Shown here one piece after another: positions 35,555 to 44,786 of a stretch of 64,000 bases of DNA (position 1 is its first letter; each line of letters opens with the position of its first letter). The notes beneath the pieces are model-generated. The model worked only from the letters and a program-made list of their open reading frames with translations, searched no databases and had not been told where the DNA came from. Position numbers and translations under genes: made by a program. Source of the DNA: Putridiphycobacter sp965230195 (GTDB taxonomy: Bacteria; Bacteroidota; Bacteroidia; Flavobacteriales_D; Crocinitomicaceae); the NCBI GenBank assembly GCA_965230195.1, contig OZ245997.1, positions 6,572,001 through 6,636,000 of the forward strand. The letters are read 5' to 3'.

Positions 35555-36961
35555 ATGAAAAATAAATATGTAGACCTTGTGGATCAGACCTTTGACTTTC
35601 CACAAAAAGAGTTTAAGTTATCAGAAGATAAATTTGAACTTCAGTTTCATAATATCGATTTAATGGAGCTGGTGAAGACCTACGGAACGCCGTTAAAGTT
35701 TACTTATCTTCCAAAGATTTCCGAAAATATCAACCGGGCAAAACTTTGGTTTCGAAATGCGTTTGAAACACACCAGTATAAGGGTGAATACCACTACTGT
35801 TATTGTACTAAGAGTTCTCATTTCAAGCACGTGTTAAATGAAGGTTTAAAAAATGATATTCATATTGAAACCTCTTCAGCCATTGATATGGATATTGTCA
35901 CCCATCTGAAAAACCAGGGAAAAATTTCAAATCAGAACTATATTATATGTAATGGATTTAAACGGGCTGAATACATTACGAATATTGCCAATTTAATTAA
36001 TTCAGGACATCAGAACTGTCTGCCCATTATCGATAACTTTAAGGAAATTGCATTATTGGATAATGAGATAAAGGAAAAATATCAAATTGGTATTCGAATT
36101 GCCTCTGAAGAAGAACCAAAATTTGCCTTTTATACCAGCAGGTTAGGGATAGGGTATAAGGATATTGTTCCTTTCTATAAAAAAGAAATCAGTAAGAATA
36201 AAAAGGTTGAGCTGAAAATGCTTCATTTTTTTATTAATACCGGGATCAGGGATACGGCATATTACTGGAATGAATTGGCCAAATGTTTAAAAGTATACAT
36301 TGAATTGAGAAAAGAATGTGATACACTTGACAGTTTAAATATTGGGGGAGGCTTTCCTGTAAAAACCTCATTAGGGTTTGATTTTGACTATCAATACCTG
36401 GTTAGTGAAATTGTGAATCAGATTAATACTACCTGCCTTGAAGCGGGTGTTCCCGTTCCTGATTTATTTACCGAGTTTGGTACATTTACTGTTGGGGAAG
36501 CCGGTGGGGCTATTTACGAAGTCTTACACCAAAAACAACAGAATGACAGGGAGAAGTGGAATATGATTAACTCTTCTTTTATAACTACACTTCCTGATAC
36601 CTGGGCCATTAATAAGAGGTTTATTATGTTGCCAATTAACAGGTGGGATAAAGAGTACGAACGGGTACTGTTAGGTGGGTTGACTTGCGATAGTGATGAC
36701 TATTATAATAGTGAGCAACATTTAAATGCCATTTACCTGCCAAAATTTAAAGCTGACAAACCACTCTATATAGGTTTTTTTAATGTTGGTGCTTATCAGG
36801 AATCTGTCGGAGGTTTTGGTGGTTTACAACATTGTTTAATTCCACATCCGAAACATATTTTAATACAAAAAAATGCAAAAGGTGAAATAGAAACCATGCT
36901 TTTTGCAGAAGAACAAAAACCAAAAGATTTTTTAAATAAACTTGGCTATCATGAACAGTAA
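35555..36961 (+). CDS. speA: Biosynthetic arginine decarboxylase-like PLP enzyme
   Basis: 468 residues of the alanine-racemase-fold PLP decarboxylase group. It should convert arginine to agmatine. Visible marks: the N-terminal barrel with HYCYCTKSSHFKHVL, which carries the Lys that binds PLP (YCTKSS), the SLNIGGGFPVK glycine loop, and the C-terminal LGGLTCDSDDYYN with the catalytic Cys-Asp pair. It is shorter than E. coli SpeA (about 658 residues), as is the usual form in Bacteroidota. An agmatinase overlaps its end by 11 bases, which supports arginine rather than diaminopimelate as substrate. Confidence 0.88.
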   Translation: MKNKYVDLVDQTFDFPQKEFKLSEDKFELQFHNIDLMELVKTYGTPLKFTYLPKISENINRAKLWFRNAFETHQYKGEYHYCYCTKSSHFKHVLNEGLKNDIHIETSSAIDMDIVTHLKNQGKISNQNYIICNGFKRAEYITNIANLINSGHQNCLPIIDNFKEIALLDNEIKEKYQIGIRIASEEEPKFAFYTSRLGIGYKDIVPFYKKEISKNKKVELKMLHFFINTGIRDTAYYWNELAKCLKVYIELRKECDTLDSLNIGGGFPVKTSLGFDFDYQYLVSEIVNQINTTCLEAGVPVPDLFTEFGTFTVGEAGGAIYEVLHQKQQNDREKWNMINSSFITTLPDTWAINKRFIMLPINRWDKEYERVLLGGLTCDSDDYYNSEQHLNAIYLPKFKADKPLYIGFFNVGAYQESVGGFGGLQHCLIPHPKHILIQKNAKGEIETMLFAEEQKPKDFLNKLGYHEQ

Positions 36962-37817
36962 AACATACGCAGGTATTCCCGAGAAGTATGCTCAACCTGA
37001 GAAATCGAAAGTGATATTAATTCCGGTTCCTTACGACGGGACCAGTACCTGGCAAAAAGGAGCAGATAAAGGGCCTGAGGCTTTTTTGGAAGCTTCTGAA
37101 AATATGGAACTATATGATATTGAAACTGATTCGGAAGTTTACCACGAAGGGATTTATCTGACACCACCAATTACTGAAAATGCGACACCACAAAGTATGG
37201 TGGAGGAGGTGCATAAAACAGTAAAGGCCTACATCAAAAAAAATAAGTTTGTCACTCTTTTTGGAGGAGAACATTCCGTTTCTATTGGATCAATCAGAGC
37301 ATATAACGAATGTTTTGATGACTTATCGGTATTGCAGATTGATGCACATGCCGATTTAAGACCAGAATATCAGGGCTCGAAATATAACCATGCCTGTGCT
37401 TTATACGAGGCGAATGAGAATACCAATTTGGTTCAGGTTGGGATTAGAAGTATGGATCACTCTGAAAAAAGAGTCATGAATACTGACCATGTATTTTTTG
37501 CACATGAAATGGCGGTGGATGATTATTGGTCAGATAAGGCCATTGATTGCTTAACTGAAAACGTATATATCACCATTGATTTGGATGCGTTTGATCCGTC
37601 AATTTTACCTTCAACAGGTACGCCTGAGCCAGGAGGCTTATTTTGGTATGAAACACTGGACTTTTTAAAGGATGTATTTGACAGAAAAAATGTAGTTGGT
37701 TTTGATATTGTGGAATTATGTCCAAACCCTAACGACAAATCTTCGGATTTTCTGGCAGCAAAGCTATATTATAAATTATTAAGTTATAAATTTAAAATTA
37801 GCAATAATGAGTTCTAG
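36951..37817 (+). CDS. speB: Agmatinase (ureohydrolase family)
   Basis: 288 residues from the ATG at 36951 (a TTG at 36942 in frame is less likely). It hydrolyses agmatine to putrescine and urea with two Mn ions. The metal ligands are seen in order: GGEHSVS, DAHADLR, then DLDAFDPS, with the usual PEPGG loop. The start overlaps the arginine decarboxylase stop by 11 bases and its own stop overlaps the next gene by 11 bases, so three enzymes are translationally coupled. Confidence 0.94.
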   Translation: MNSKTYAGIPEKYAQPEKSKVILIPVPYDGTSTWQKGADKGPEAFLEASENMELYDIETDSEVYHEGIYLTPPITENATPQSMVEEVHKTVKAYIKKNKFVTLFGGEHSVSIGSIRAYNECFDDLSVLQIDAHADLRPEYQGSKYNHACALYEANENTNLVQVGIRSMDHSEKRVMNTDHVFFAHEMAVDDYWSDKAIDCLTENVYITIDLDAFDPSILPSTGTPEPGGLFWYETLDFLKDVFDRKNVVGFDIVELCPNPNDKSSDFLAAKLYYKLLSYKFKISNNEF

Positions 37818-38781
37818 TCGTCCGATATCAGATTTTATTGAAAAGTATTATTTACATTTCAATGCCGCCACTGTAGTTGATGCTGCGAAGGCTTATGATG
37901 AACAATTACAAAACAATGCTAAAATGCTGGTGTCATTGGCGGGAGCTATGAGTACTGCAGAACTGGGCAAAATATTTGCCGAAATGATCCGACAGGATAA
38001 AGTCCATATTATTTCTTGTACAGGGGCAAATCTTGAAGAAGATATTATGAATCTGGTAGCCCATTCACATTATAAACGGGTGCCGGAGTACCGGGATTTA
38101 ACGCCACAGGATGAATGGAATTTGCTGGAAAAGGGGTTGAACAGAGTAACAGATACCTGTATTCCGGAAGAGGAAGCTTTCAGACGATTGCAACAACATA
38201 TTTTTGACATATGGCAAACAGCTGAGCAAAATGGGGAACGTTATTTTCCTCATGAATTCATGTATAAATTATTATTGTCAGGTGTACTGGAACAATATTA
38301 CGAAATTGACATTAAAGACAGTTGGATGTATGCCGCGGCAGAAAAGAATCTGCCAATTGTAGTTCCCGGTTGGGAAGACAGTACAATGGGTAATATTTTT
38401 GCCTCATACGTTATGAAAGGTGAACTAAAGGCCGGTACAATGAAGTCGGGAATTGAGTATATGACTTATCTGGCTGATTGGTATACTTTAAATTCAAATA
38501 AAGGCGTTGGCTTTTTTCAGATTGGAGGAGGTATTGCAGGTGATTTTCCAATATGTGTGGTACCAATGTTATATCAGGATATGGAGCAAACTGATACACC
38601 ATTTTGGAGTTATTTCTGCCAGATTTCAGATTCCACTACCAGCTATGGTTCGTATTCAGGAGCAGTACCCAATGAAAAAATAACCTGGGGGAAACTGGAT
38701 ATTGATACCCCAAAATTTATAATAGAATCGGACGCTACTATTGTAGCTCCCTTAATTTTTGCATATTTGTTAAATTGGTAA
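37807..38781 (+). CDS. Deoxyhypusine synthase-like protein (likely homospermidine or related polyamine synthase)
   Basis: 324 residues, a full-length deoxyhypusine synthase fold. The catalytic Lys lies in ITWGKL (Lys296), matching the VSWGK motif around the active Lys of the eukaryotic enzyme. NAD-binding blocks are visible (SCTGANLEEDIMNLVAH; GVGFFQIGGGIAGDFP). Bacteria lack eIF5A, so the eukaryotic reaction is not expected. Bacterial members of this family are known or proposed to transfer an aminobutyl group to small amines such as putrescine (homospermidine synthesis). Its position right after speA and speB supports a polyamine product here. Confidence 0.88.
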   Translation: MSSSRPISDFIEKYYLHFNAATVVDAAKAYDEQLQNNAKMLVSLAGAMSTAELGKIFAEMIRQDKVHIISCTGANLEEDIMNLVAHSHYKRVPEYRDLTPQDEWNLLEKGLNRVTDTCIPEEEAFRRLQQHIFDIWQTAEQNGERYFPHEFMYKLLLSGVLEQYYEIDIKDSWMYAAAEKNLPIVVPGWEDSTMGNIFASYVMKGELKAGTMKSGIEYMTYLADWYTLNSNKGVGFFQIGGGIAGDFPICVVPMLYQDMEQTDTPFWSYFCQISDSTTSYGSYSGAVPNEKITWGKLDIDTPKFIIESDATIVAPLIFAYLLNW

Positions 38782-38802
38782 TAACCTAATCACCCCTATG
38801 AT

Positions 38803-39108
38803 ATGAGCAAGCCAAAAATAATTAAAGACTATGTGAAGCTTGATAAGGCGACCATAGAGCAGATTAAATTAACGTATCCCTACGGTTTTGAAGAAAACCT
38901 GATTGTATTTGTAAACCGGGAAGGTAAAAATGTAACTGCCCTTCCATTTGAAACAGATGATCGTTATTATTTGATTAGAATGACTGACGAAGAAGCCATT
39001 GCTATTATTGAAGATGATGACGATTACGATAAAGATGGTAATCTGGATGCTGAGATTAAAGCGGTTTATGAAGAAAAACACGAAGAACTGGTCAAGGAAG
39101 AAGAGTAG
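38803..39108 (+). CDS. Small acidic hypothetical protein in the polyamine operon
   Basis: 101 residues, no signal or membrane segment, with a very acidic C-terminal half (IIEDDDDYDKDGNLDAEIKAV and EEKHEELVKEEE). It begins 21 bases after the deoxyhypusine synthase-like gene, so it probably shares its message. I do not recognise a domain. The acidic stretch DDDDYDKDGNLD has an EF-hand-like spacing of Asp and Asn but lacks the full loop. Function unknown; association with polyamine genes could mean a regulator or binder of cationic amines (inference). Confidence 0.75.
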   Translation: MSKPKIIKDYVKLDKATIEQIKLTYPYGFEENLIVFVNREGKNVTALPFETDDRYYLIRMTDEEAIAIIEDDDDYDKDGNLDAEIKAVYEEKHEELVKEEE

Positions 39109-39164
39109 AAGGATTGCTTCAGGTTTTTCATCAGGGATTTTTTTGTAATTGTATTGATTCGCAG

Positions 39165-39182
39165 AACTGCGGGAAAGCAGTT
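39165..39182 (+). terminator. Weak hairpin after the polyamine operon
   Basis: AACTGC (39165-39170), loop GGGAAA, GCAGTT (39177-39182), then TTGTA. A short stem with a poor T-run; a possible weak terminator. Confidence 0.35.
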
Positions 39183-39218
39183 TTGTATACTAATTCTATT
39201 AACTAAAATATTTAATAA

Positions 39219-39386
39219 ATGAACCTTAAAATTGATGATAAAACCTACGAAGCAATTGCTACAATAATTCATAGTGATCAAAGCCCGGTTGGTATTGATG
39301 CCAAAAAAACACATATTCTGATTCTAAACAAACTGGAAGAGATTTGTAACAGATTGGAGAGGATTGAACAAAAGCTGAAAGATTAA
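39219..39386 (+). CDS. Small hypothetical protein, 55 aa
   Basis: The ATG at 39219 opens a 55-residue frame (MNLKIDDKTYEAIATII ... LERIEQKLKD) ending in TAA at 39384-39386, whose last A starts the next ATG (TAATG). The C-terminal 25 residues are heptad-like (LNKLEEICNRLERIEQKL), suggesting a coiled coil. The overlap with the next gene argues that it is translated. Function unknown. Confidence 0.7.
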   Translation: MNLKIDDKTYEAIATIIHSDQSPVGIDAKKTHILILNKLEEICNRLERIEQKLKD

Positions 39387-39763
39387 TGCAAGAGGGTATT
39401 ATTGATGAAAATCTTGATAAATCAGAATTTGATTCGTCCTTAAGTTTTGCAATTAAATGGTGGGAGAAGCGTCGCATTTGGTTTAATTTGTCAGTAGGGT
39501 TGGCTGGATTATTTATAGTGCTGATGCAGCCCTTTTCATTACTGCTTTTCGACATTATCGGAATCGTTGCATGGGGTGTATTTGCTAATATTCTTTATTC
39601 ATTGGGTTTTCTTCTTGAGGTTTTCGATAGATATTATTTTAAGGGTAAAATTAAGATGTTTAGATTCAGGCTACCATTGTTTATCATTGGTGTTCTAGCA
39701 TACACATTAGTAACATTACTGTTTTCGATTAACTATTTTTTCGTGATATCTCCTCATCTTTAA
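39386..39763 (+). CDS. Small integral membrane protein, 125 aa
   Basis: Three hydrophobic helices can be drawn (about 34-52, 54-77, 96-120) after a charged N-terminus (IIDENLDKSEFDSSLSF, KWWEKRR). Translationally coupled to the 55-residue gene by the TAATG overlap, so the two may form a pair. I do not recognise the family. Confidence 0.75.
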   Translation: MQEGIIDENLDKSEFDSSLSFAIKWWEKRRIWFNLSVGLAGLFIVLMQPFSLLLFDIIGIVAWGVFANILYSLGFLLEVFDRYYFKGKIKMFRFRLPLFIIGVLAYTLVTLLFSINYFFVISPHL

Positions 39764-39851
39764 GGGTTAAAAAGATTAGTATTAGGATTTAAAATCATTG
39801 ACATCCGCAGAATAATTTATTCTTCTATATTTACTTTTAATTAAAACAACA

Positions 39852-40394
39852 ATGGAACTAATCACGGAAAGAATAAAGATGAGATTGGTCAACGCGTCAG
39901 ATTTAAAATGGATTCATGAATTGAATTCACTTAAAGAGGTTGACCGTTATAATACATTGGGAATTCCAGAGGATTTCAATACTACAGAGTCCGTTATGAT
40001 GCCCCTGATTGAAGCCAATGTTGAGGAAAAAGTTATGAAATATACCTTTGTTATTGAAGATAGAGACTCCAATCAACCCATAGGGCTTTTAGGTTTTTGG
40101 TTAGACAGGGAAAAGTATAAAAGTGCTGAGGTTTGGTATAAATTATTTCCGGAGTACTGGGGAAAGGGTTTTGCTACTGAATCGGTTAACAGGGTATTGG
40201 AATTTGGATTTGAGTCATTAAAACTACACCGTATCCATGCCGGTTGTGCTGTGGATAACATTGCTTCCGTAAAAGTATTGGAAAAAGTAGGAATGACTTT
40301 AGAAGGTAGAGCCAGACAAACCTTACCACTCTCCACCGGTTGGTCTGACCATTATAATTATGCGTTATTGGAGTCTGAATTTAAAAAGGGGTGA
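39852..40394 (+). CDS. GNAT family N-acetyltransferase (RimJ/RimL-like)
   Basis: 180 residues with the acetyltransferase_3 layout: LITERIKMRLVNASD at the start, IGLLGFWLD mid-way, the acetyl-CoA loop around WGKGFATESVNRVLEFGFESL and the ending HRIHAGCAVDNIASVKVLEKVGM. Members acetylate ribosomal protein N-termini or small substrates; the substrate here is unknown. The stop at 40392 is 1 base before the lipoprotein ATG at 40396. Confidence 0.92.
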   Translation: MELITERIKMRLVNASDLKWIHELNSLKEVDRYNTLGIPEDFNTTESVMMPLIEANVEEKVMKYTFVIEDRDSNQPIGLLGFWLDREKYKSAEVWYKLFPEYWGKGFATESVNRVLEFGFESLKLHRIHAGCAVDNIASVKVLEKVGMTLEGRARQTLPLSTGWSDHYNYALLESEFKKG

Positions 40395-40395
40395 T

Positions 40396-41025
40396 ATGAT
40401 AAGATGTTTAGGGTTGATATTTGTAATCTTGCTTTCTTCTTGCAGCTCAGACAAGAAGACTTCAGTAAATCTTGACACCGGTAATAAAATGGGTGAGTAT
40501 ATTAGTACTGAAATTCGTGCGGAGTTGATTCGACCTGATGGCGATACATTGAAGCTGGATGTACCTCAAGGCAAAACAGCAGATGAGGTATTATCCTTTT
40601 TTTCAGATTCTGTTGATATGAGTGGGCAGTACATGAATGCCTTTATTGTAGTAGCGGACACCGGGCAAGATTATTTCATTTTGCGGGAAACTATGTTGAC
40701 TTTAAGTTCAGGACTCGAATTTGAAATAGATACTATGGGAAGAGGTTATAATTCCGAATTGGATTTAATTGCCTTACCCACTGATGACCCAGACGAAATT
40801 TATACTGGAAATTATTTTCCAAGACGTTATAATTCCCAATCCCTAAGTCTGGAATATTTATCTTACTATGATGCTGATACTCATTCTGATGATAAAACAA
40901 TTGCAATTGTTGTTGCAATTACTGATAGCCAGGAAGAAGCTGAAATATTGCTGTCCAAATTAAAACCGCAATTCCTGAACGCGTATATTCAGGAATCTGA
41001 AATTTATTTGGGTTGTATGCATTGA
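40396..41025 (+). CDS. Hypothetical lipoprotein with a SPOR-like C-terminal region
   Basis: 209 residues from the ATG at 40396; a longer frame from 40360 overlaps the GNAT gene and would bury the lipoprotein signal. MIRCLGLIFVILLSSC gives an acylated Cys. The last 45 residues (IAIVVAITDSQEEAEILLSKLK, then NAYIQESEIYLG) resemble a SPOR-type domain, which binds peptidoglycan in other proteins; the match is weak. The middle part is unrecognised. Convergent with the LRR gene. Confidence 0.7.
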   Translation: MIRCLGLIFVILLSSCSSDKKTSVNLDTGNKMGEYISTEIRAELIRPDGDTLKLDVPQGKTADEVLSFFSDSVDMSGQYMNAFIVVADTGQDYFILRETMLTLSSGLEFEIDTMGRGYNSELDLIALPTDDPDEIYTGNYFPRRYNSQSLSLEYLSYYDADTHSDDKTIAIVVAITDSQEEAEILLSKLKPQFLNAYIQESEIYLGCMH

Positions 41026-41051
41026 TAGAATTAGCACAAGCAATCAGACTT

Positions 41052-43595
41052 TTATTGCGAGATTAATTTTTTCTGAAATACACCAAAGTCAGATTTTATG
41101 GTTAAAATTATCAGGCCTTTTTCGGGTACAACGATTTTCAATTTGTCTTCTAAATCGATTATTTCTAAATCGATTTCCGAACCAGTCATGTTATGTGCAA
41201 TAATCTCATAGTTGAGTAATTCAACCTCTTTTTTAAGATAAAAAATACCTCGACCAGGATTTGGATAGATCATCATATCAGGGTTTAATTTTGTGACAGA
41301 TGAATGATCAGGCTCCACATAGCTGGTTATTGCTGTATTGGTCACGATCGGATCATTGAAATCGAAGAAAATATGAGCCGTGTTTTCAATCAATGTTCCA
41401 TCATTTAATCCTGAGATTGGCTTAATACGATATTGAAAATAGCCTTTGGATTCAGGTTCATTAGTTGTACTGTCAGGTAACATAATGTCAGGGAAATATA
41501 CTATAAGTTTATCTCCTGTCAGGTTAAAATGATTGGCATGTTTATAGCCAATAACCTCAAATGTCGATAAATCTAAAAGAGACGATAATGTATCCTCTAA
41601 ACGAATATTAAAGGCTGGTGCCGTACCGGTATTTTGAAAATTAATAGTATAGGTTAACCAGTCTTCATAAAGAGGTAAAACTGTTTTTGGATAAACTAGT
41701 TTATTGTTTGGATCATACGAATTAATGACCTCATAACAATATGAATAGGAATTGTTAACAGGGGAGTTATCATTAATGACTGGTGTGGTTTGCACATCAA
41801 CACAAATTGAATCTCCTAATTGAGCGGTTGTATCAGTCTGAAAAGTTAATATGAAGTCATTGTGAAAGTCAATATTTCCAAAATCTGTGATTGTATATGT
41901 ATAAGTGGAGCCTGAAACGACTGGTGTCAGGGCATTTATGCCAGGTCCTGTGTAAGTTACTGGTCCGATTACTGTTACTGTAATTGATCCGCTGACTCCA
42001 TCCGAACAGGCTAAACCATACCAATTAGACATATCGCCCGCATGGATATTCATTTCATGAGGTTGTCCGGGAAAGACCCAGCCAATTGTGTTAATGGATT
42101 GTGTACCAATATCAAATCCGCTATCGCATTCAACGGGAAAGTTTACATTATTTATGAGTGAATCAATTGAATTTAAGGTGAACGAAGAGTCTGCCCCGGG
42201 GAAATTACAATTGACAGTATATGGTTTGTTAATTGTATCAATTTCAACGGTATAAGTTCCTGAGGTGGCATTAAAAAAATAACGACCATTCACTAAGGAA
42301 TTAGTACTTTCAATCAAGAGTCCGTTATTATCGTAAAGTGATACAGGTACATTGCTAAGTCTTGGTACATTTGCAATATTATTGGTGCAATTCCCAGCTG
42401 TATCATCAATAACATAACCTTCAATGCCCTGAACAGTCGGGCAATTATTAGGATTATTAACAAGGTCTCCAAACACACAGAGAGGCATAGAGGTTAAAAA
42501 TGGCCATATAGACATGGCCTGGACATAGTTTGGAATACAGGTAAAATTATTTCCGGCTAAGTAAACCGAAGTTATATTTTCAGGAATAATCGGTAAACAA
42601 TCAATTAAGTTGTTTTCTGCATCCAAAAAAACTAGAGTATTAGGTAGTTCAGGAAGGGTATTTAAGAGGTTATCATTAACATAAAAATATTCGATCCCGG
42701 TTGGTAATGCAGGAAGAGAAACCAGTGAATTCTCCCTGACGTCAAGAGTGCTGCTTATGTGTAATGGAAGTAAGGGTATTGAATCAAAATTACAATCTCT
42801 GACGTTCAGGCTAACCATGGTGTCAGGCAAATTTGGTAATATTGAAAGTAGTGTACTTCTTGCGTTTAAATTAACTAAAGACTGTGGGAGTGATGGGAGT
42901 GATGAGATGTTGTTCCATCCACATTGTAAGTTTTCTAACCCTGTTGGCAAAACAGGAAGGGCGGTTAGGTTACTATTGTAACAAGAAAGTATTTTCAGTG
43001 ATGGAGGCAGATTTAAAATCGTCCCTATCGGATTGTTCCCAATATGAAGAGTTTCCAACCCATTAGGCAAGATAGGAAAACTTGTTAAGCCGCAGTCATT
43101 GATGGCACATGTGACCAGTGAACCTGGGAAAGAAGGTAAAGGTAATAGAGGGTTTCCGCTACCGTAATACTCTGTTAGTCCAGCCGGTAGAGCAGGAATG
43201 GATGTCATATTGGGATTATTTGAGCAATATAGAGAGGTTAGGGAAGCAGGGAGATTCGGGATTGAAATAATCTGATTGTTCCAAAAATCCAGATGGGTGA
43301 GTGTGGAGGGTAAGGAAGGTAAGGTTGTTAAGTTATTACTCCCACAATGTAAGCCCTCCAGATTGTTGAAATATTGAATACCTTCAAGATTGGAAATAGA
43401 CATGTTTTCGCAGATAACGAGAGTACTGTTAACTATATCAGTGCAAGTGGTATCCATTTGGTTTCCCACCATACAATTGGGATAATTATTTTGCAGATAG
43501 GTTACAAAATTGGGATCAGGTATTGTCACAAATTGTGCAGATACAGTAATCCATACATTTAAGATAAGGAGAGTGAGGATAGTTTTTAGTTTCAT
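41052..43595 (-). CDS. Secreted leucine-rich-repeat protein with DUF7619-like and T9SS type A sorting domains
   Basis: 847 residues: signal peptide (1-20), N-cap region, about 13 leucine-rich repeats (about 75-355) of the LPxLPxxLxxLxxxxN kind (LPSLPSTLTHLDFWNNQ, LPAGLTEYYGSGN), a Cna-B-like segment (about 390-470), an Ig-like segment, a conserved domain with YDPNNKLVYPKTV and FQNTGTAPAFNI that I place in the DUF7619 group (about 620-755), and a C-terminal sorting domain (YPNPGRGIFYL). The LPxLP repeat type is known from bacterial surface and effector proteins. It should be exported by T9SS and stay at the surface or be released. Target unknown. Confidence 0.88.
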   Translation of the reverse strand: MKLKTILTLLILNVWITVSAQFVTIPDPNFVTYLQNNYPNCMVGNQMDTTCTDIVNSTLVICENMSISNLEGIQYFNNLEGLHCGSNNLTTLPSLPSTLTHLDFWNNQIISIPNLPASLTSLYCSNNPNMTSIPALPAGLTEYYGSGNPLLPLPSFPGSLVTCAINDCGLTSFPILPNGLETLHIGNNPIGTILNLPPSLKILSCYNSNLTALPVLPTGLENLQCGWNNISSLPSLPQSLVNLNARSTLLSILPNLPDTMVSLNVRDCNFDSIPLLPLHISSTLDVRENSLVSLPALPTGIEYFYVNDNLLNTLPELPNTLVFLDAENNLIDCLPIIPENITSVYLAGNNFTCIPNYVQAMSIWPFLTSMPLCVFGDLVNNPNNCPTVQGIEGYVIDDTAGNCTNNIANVPRLSNVPVSLYDNNGLLIESTNSLVNGRYFFNATSGTYTVEIDTINKPYTVNCNFPGADSSFTLNSIDSLINNVNFPVECDSGFDIGTQSINTIGWVFPGQPHEMNIHAGDMSNWYGLACSDGVSGSITVTVIGPVTYTGPGINALTPVVSGSTYTYTITDFGNIDFHNDFILTFQTDTTAQLGDSICVDVQTTPVINDNSPVNNSYSYCYEVINSYDPNNKLVYPKTVLPLYEDWLTYTINFQNTGTAPAFNIRLEDTLSSLLDLSTFEVIGYKHANHFNLTGDKLIVYFPDIMLPDSTTNEPESKGYFQYRIKPISGLNDGTLIENTAHIFFDFNDPIVTNTAITSYVEPDHSSVTKLNPDMMIYPNPGRGIFYLKKEVELLNYEIIAHNMTGSEIDLEIIDLEDKLKIVVPEKGLIILTIKSDFGVFQKKLISQ

Positions 43596-43815
43596 AATAT
43601 TGGGCTTAGTGGAAGCGGGTTAGTAAAGTCAAACATGACTTGGCAACTTTTAAAAAGTGCTTATTATTTTGACGGGAATTTTACAACTTGGTTGCTTCAC
43701 TAACCTTTTATGAATTAGAGATTAAAGGCAGTAAATTAAGTGAAGCCTTCTGACAAGTTCGCAAATAACGGTAGCTGATGGACCTGTATTACTGGAGTTG
43801 CAACAAAAAGTATTA
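43596..43815. other. Gap between oxyR and the LRR gene: nothing recognised
   Basis: 220 bases of AT-rich sequence hold the LRR gene's upstream region. I see no exact TAnnTTTG promoter, no hairpin with a T-run and no open frame worth listing. Confidence 0.5.
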
Positions 43816-44742
43816 TCACCGCCACTTAACCCTAAAATAATGATCATTCTTTTCATAAGATGAGGGAATAACCTTAAGAATTTCTTTCCTGATGGCATCA
43901 ATCAAGCCTTCTTTAACAAACGTATTGTGACTAATAATACTGACTTCTCGTACCGGGGTTGGATTGTCGAAAGGTCTGACAAGTGGATCTTTAACATTAA
44001 CCGTTAAATCCGGTAATAAAGTATAACCATCATAATGTGATACCATTCGTTTAACCGACTCAATGGAACTACTGTCAAAAATAATTGATTTGGAGGCTTG
44101 TTCCTCATCCGAAAGGCAAAGGTTTAGTACTTGATTTCTGAAACAATTACCCTTATTGAGTAACCATAAATTAGTTTGCTGTTTTAAATCCTGAGTCTGA
44201 ATTGTTTTTTGATTCAGCAAGGGATGATTTTCCGACCCGTAGAATACAAATGGTTCATAATAAAGCGGAATTTCCCGAATCGTTTCGTCTTCAACAGGTG
44301 TAACTAAAATCCCTAAATCCAAATTTCCTTTTTTTAACCTGTTGATAATGGTTTCACTTTTTAACTCTTCAATTTCAAGAATAGTATCAGGGTAATTTTT
44401 GGCAAATTCTTTAGCAAATAATGGCACGAGATAGGGCGCTACAGTAGGAATAACAGCTATTTTAAAATGACCTTCCAAACTCTCTTTTTCAGAGCTGACC
44501 ATTTCTTTTAACCCGGATACTTCCATCAGAATCTGCCTGGCTTTGGCAATCACTTTTTCTCCGGCTTCGGTTGTTTTTAATGGATGTTGTTTCCGGTCAA
44601 AAAGTACTATACCTATTTCATCTTCTAATTTTTTAACCTGAATTGTTAGGGTGGGCTGAGTTACAAAGCAATGTTCAGCTGCCGTTACAAAGTGTTTGTA
44701 GGTATCCAGTGCAATGATATATTCTAACTGTTGAAGGGTCAT
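43816..44742 (-). CDS. oxyR: Hydrogen-peroxide-sensing LysR regulator OxyR
   Basis: 308 residues: LysR helix-turn-helix (1-60; FVTAAEHCFVTQPTLTIQVKKLEDE) and effector domain (about 90-300). Two cysteines, Cys200 and Cys209, sit in KGNCFRNQVLNLC with the same nine-residue spacing as Cys199 and Cys208 of E. coli OxyR, which form a disulfide under peroxide. This separates it from other LysR proteins. A dyad AAATCT-N10-AGATTT lies upstream. No catalase or alkyl hydroperoxide reductase gene is adjacent. Confidence 0.93.
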   Translation of the reverse strand: MTLQQLEYIIALDTYKHFVTAAEHCFVTQPTLTIQVKKLEDEIGIVLFDRKQHPLKTTEAGEKVIAKARQILMEVSGLKEMVSSEKESLEGHFKIAVIPTVAPYLVPLFAKEFAKNYPDTILEIEELKSETIINRLKKGNLDLGILVTPVEDETIREIPLYYEPFVFYGSENHPLLNQKTIQTQDLKQQTNLWLLNKGNCFRNQVLNLCLSDEEQASKSIIFDSSSIESVKRMVSHYDGYTLLPDLTVNVKDPLVRPFDNPTPVREVSIISHNTFVKEGLIDAIRKEILKVIPSSYEKNDHYFRVKWR

Positions 44743-44758
44743 ATAGATTTTATTTATA

Positions 44759-44766
44759 CAAATATA
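44759..44766 (-). promoter_or_regulatory. -7 element of oxyR
   Basis: TATATTTG on the minus strand, 16 bases before the oxyR ATG. The -33 site holds TTTT rather than TTTG, so activation or weak basal activity is plausible. Confidence 0.5.
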
Positions 44767-44786
44767 AAAACTATTAATTTGATATA

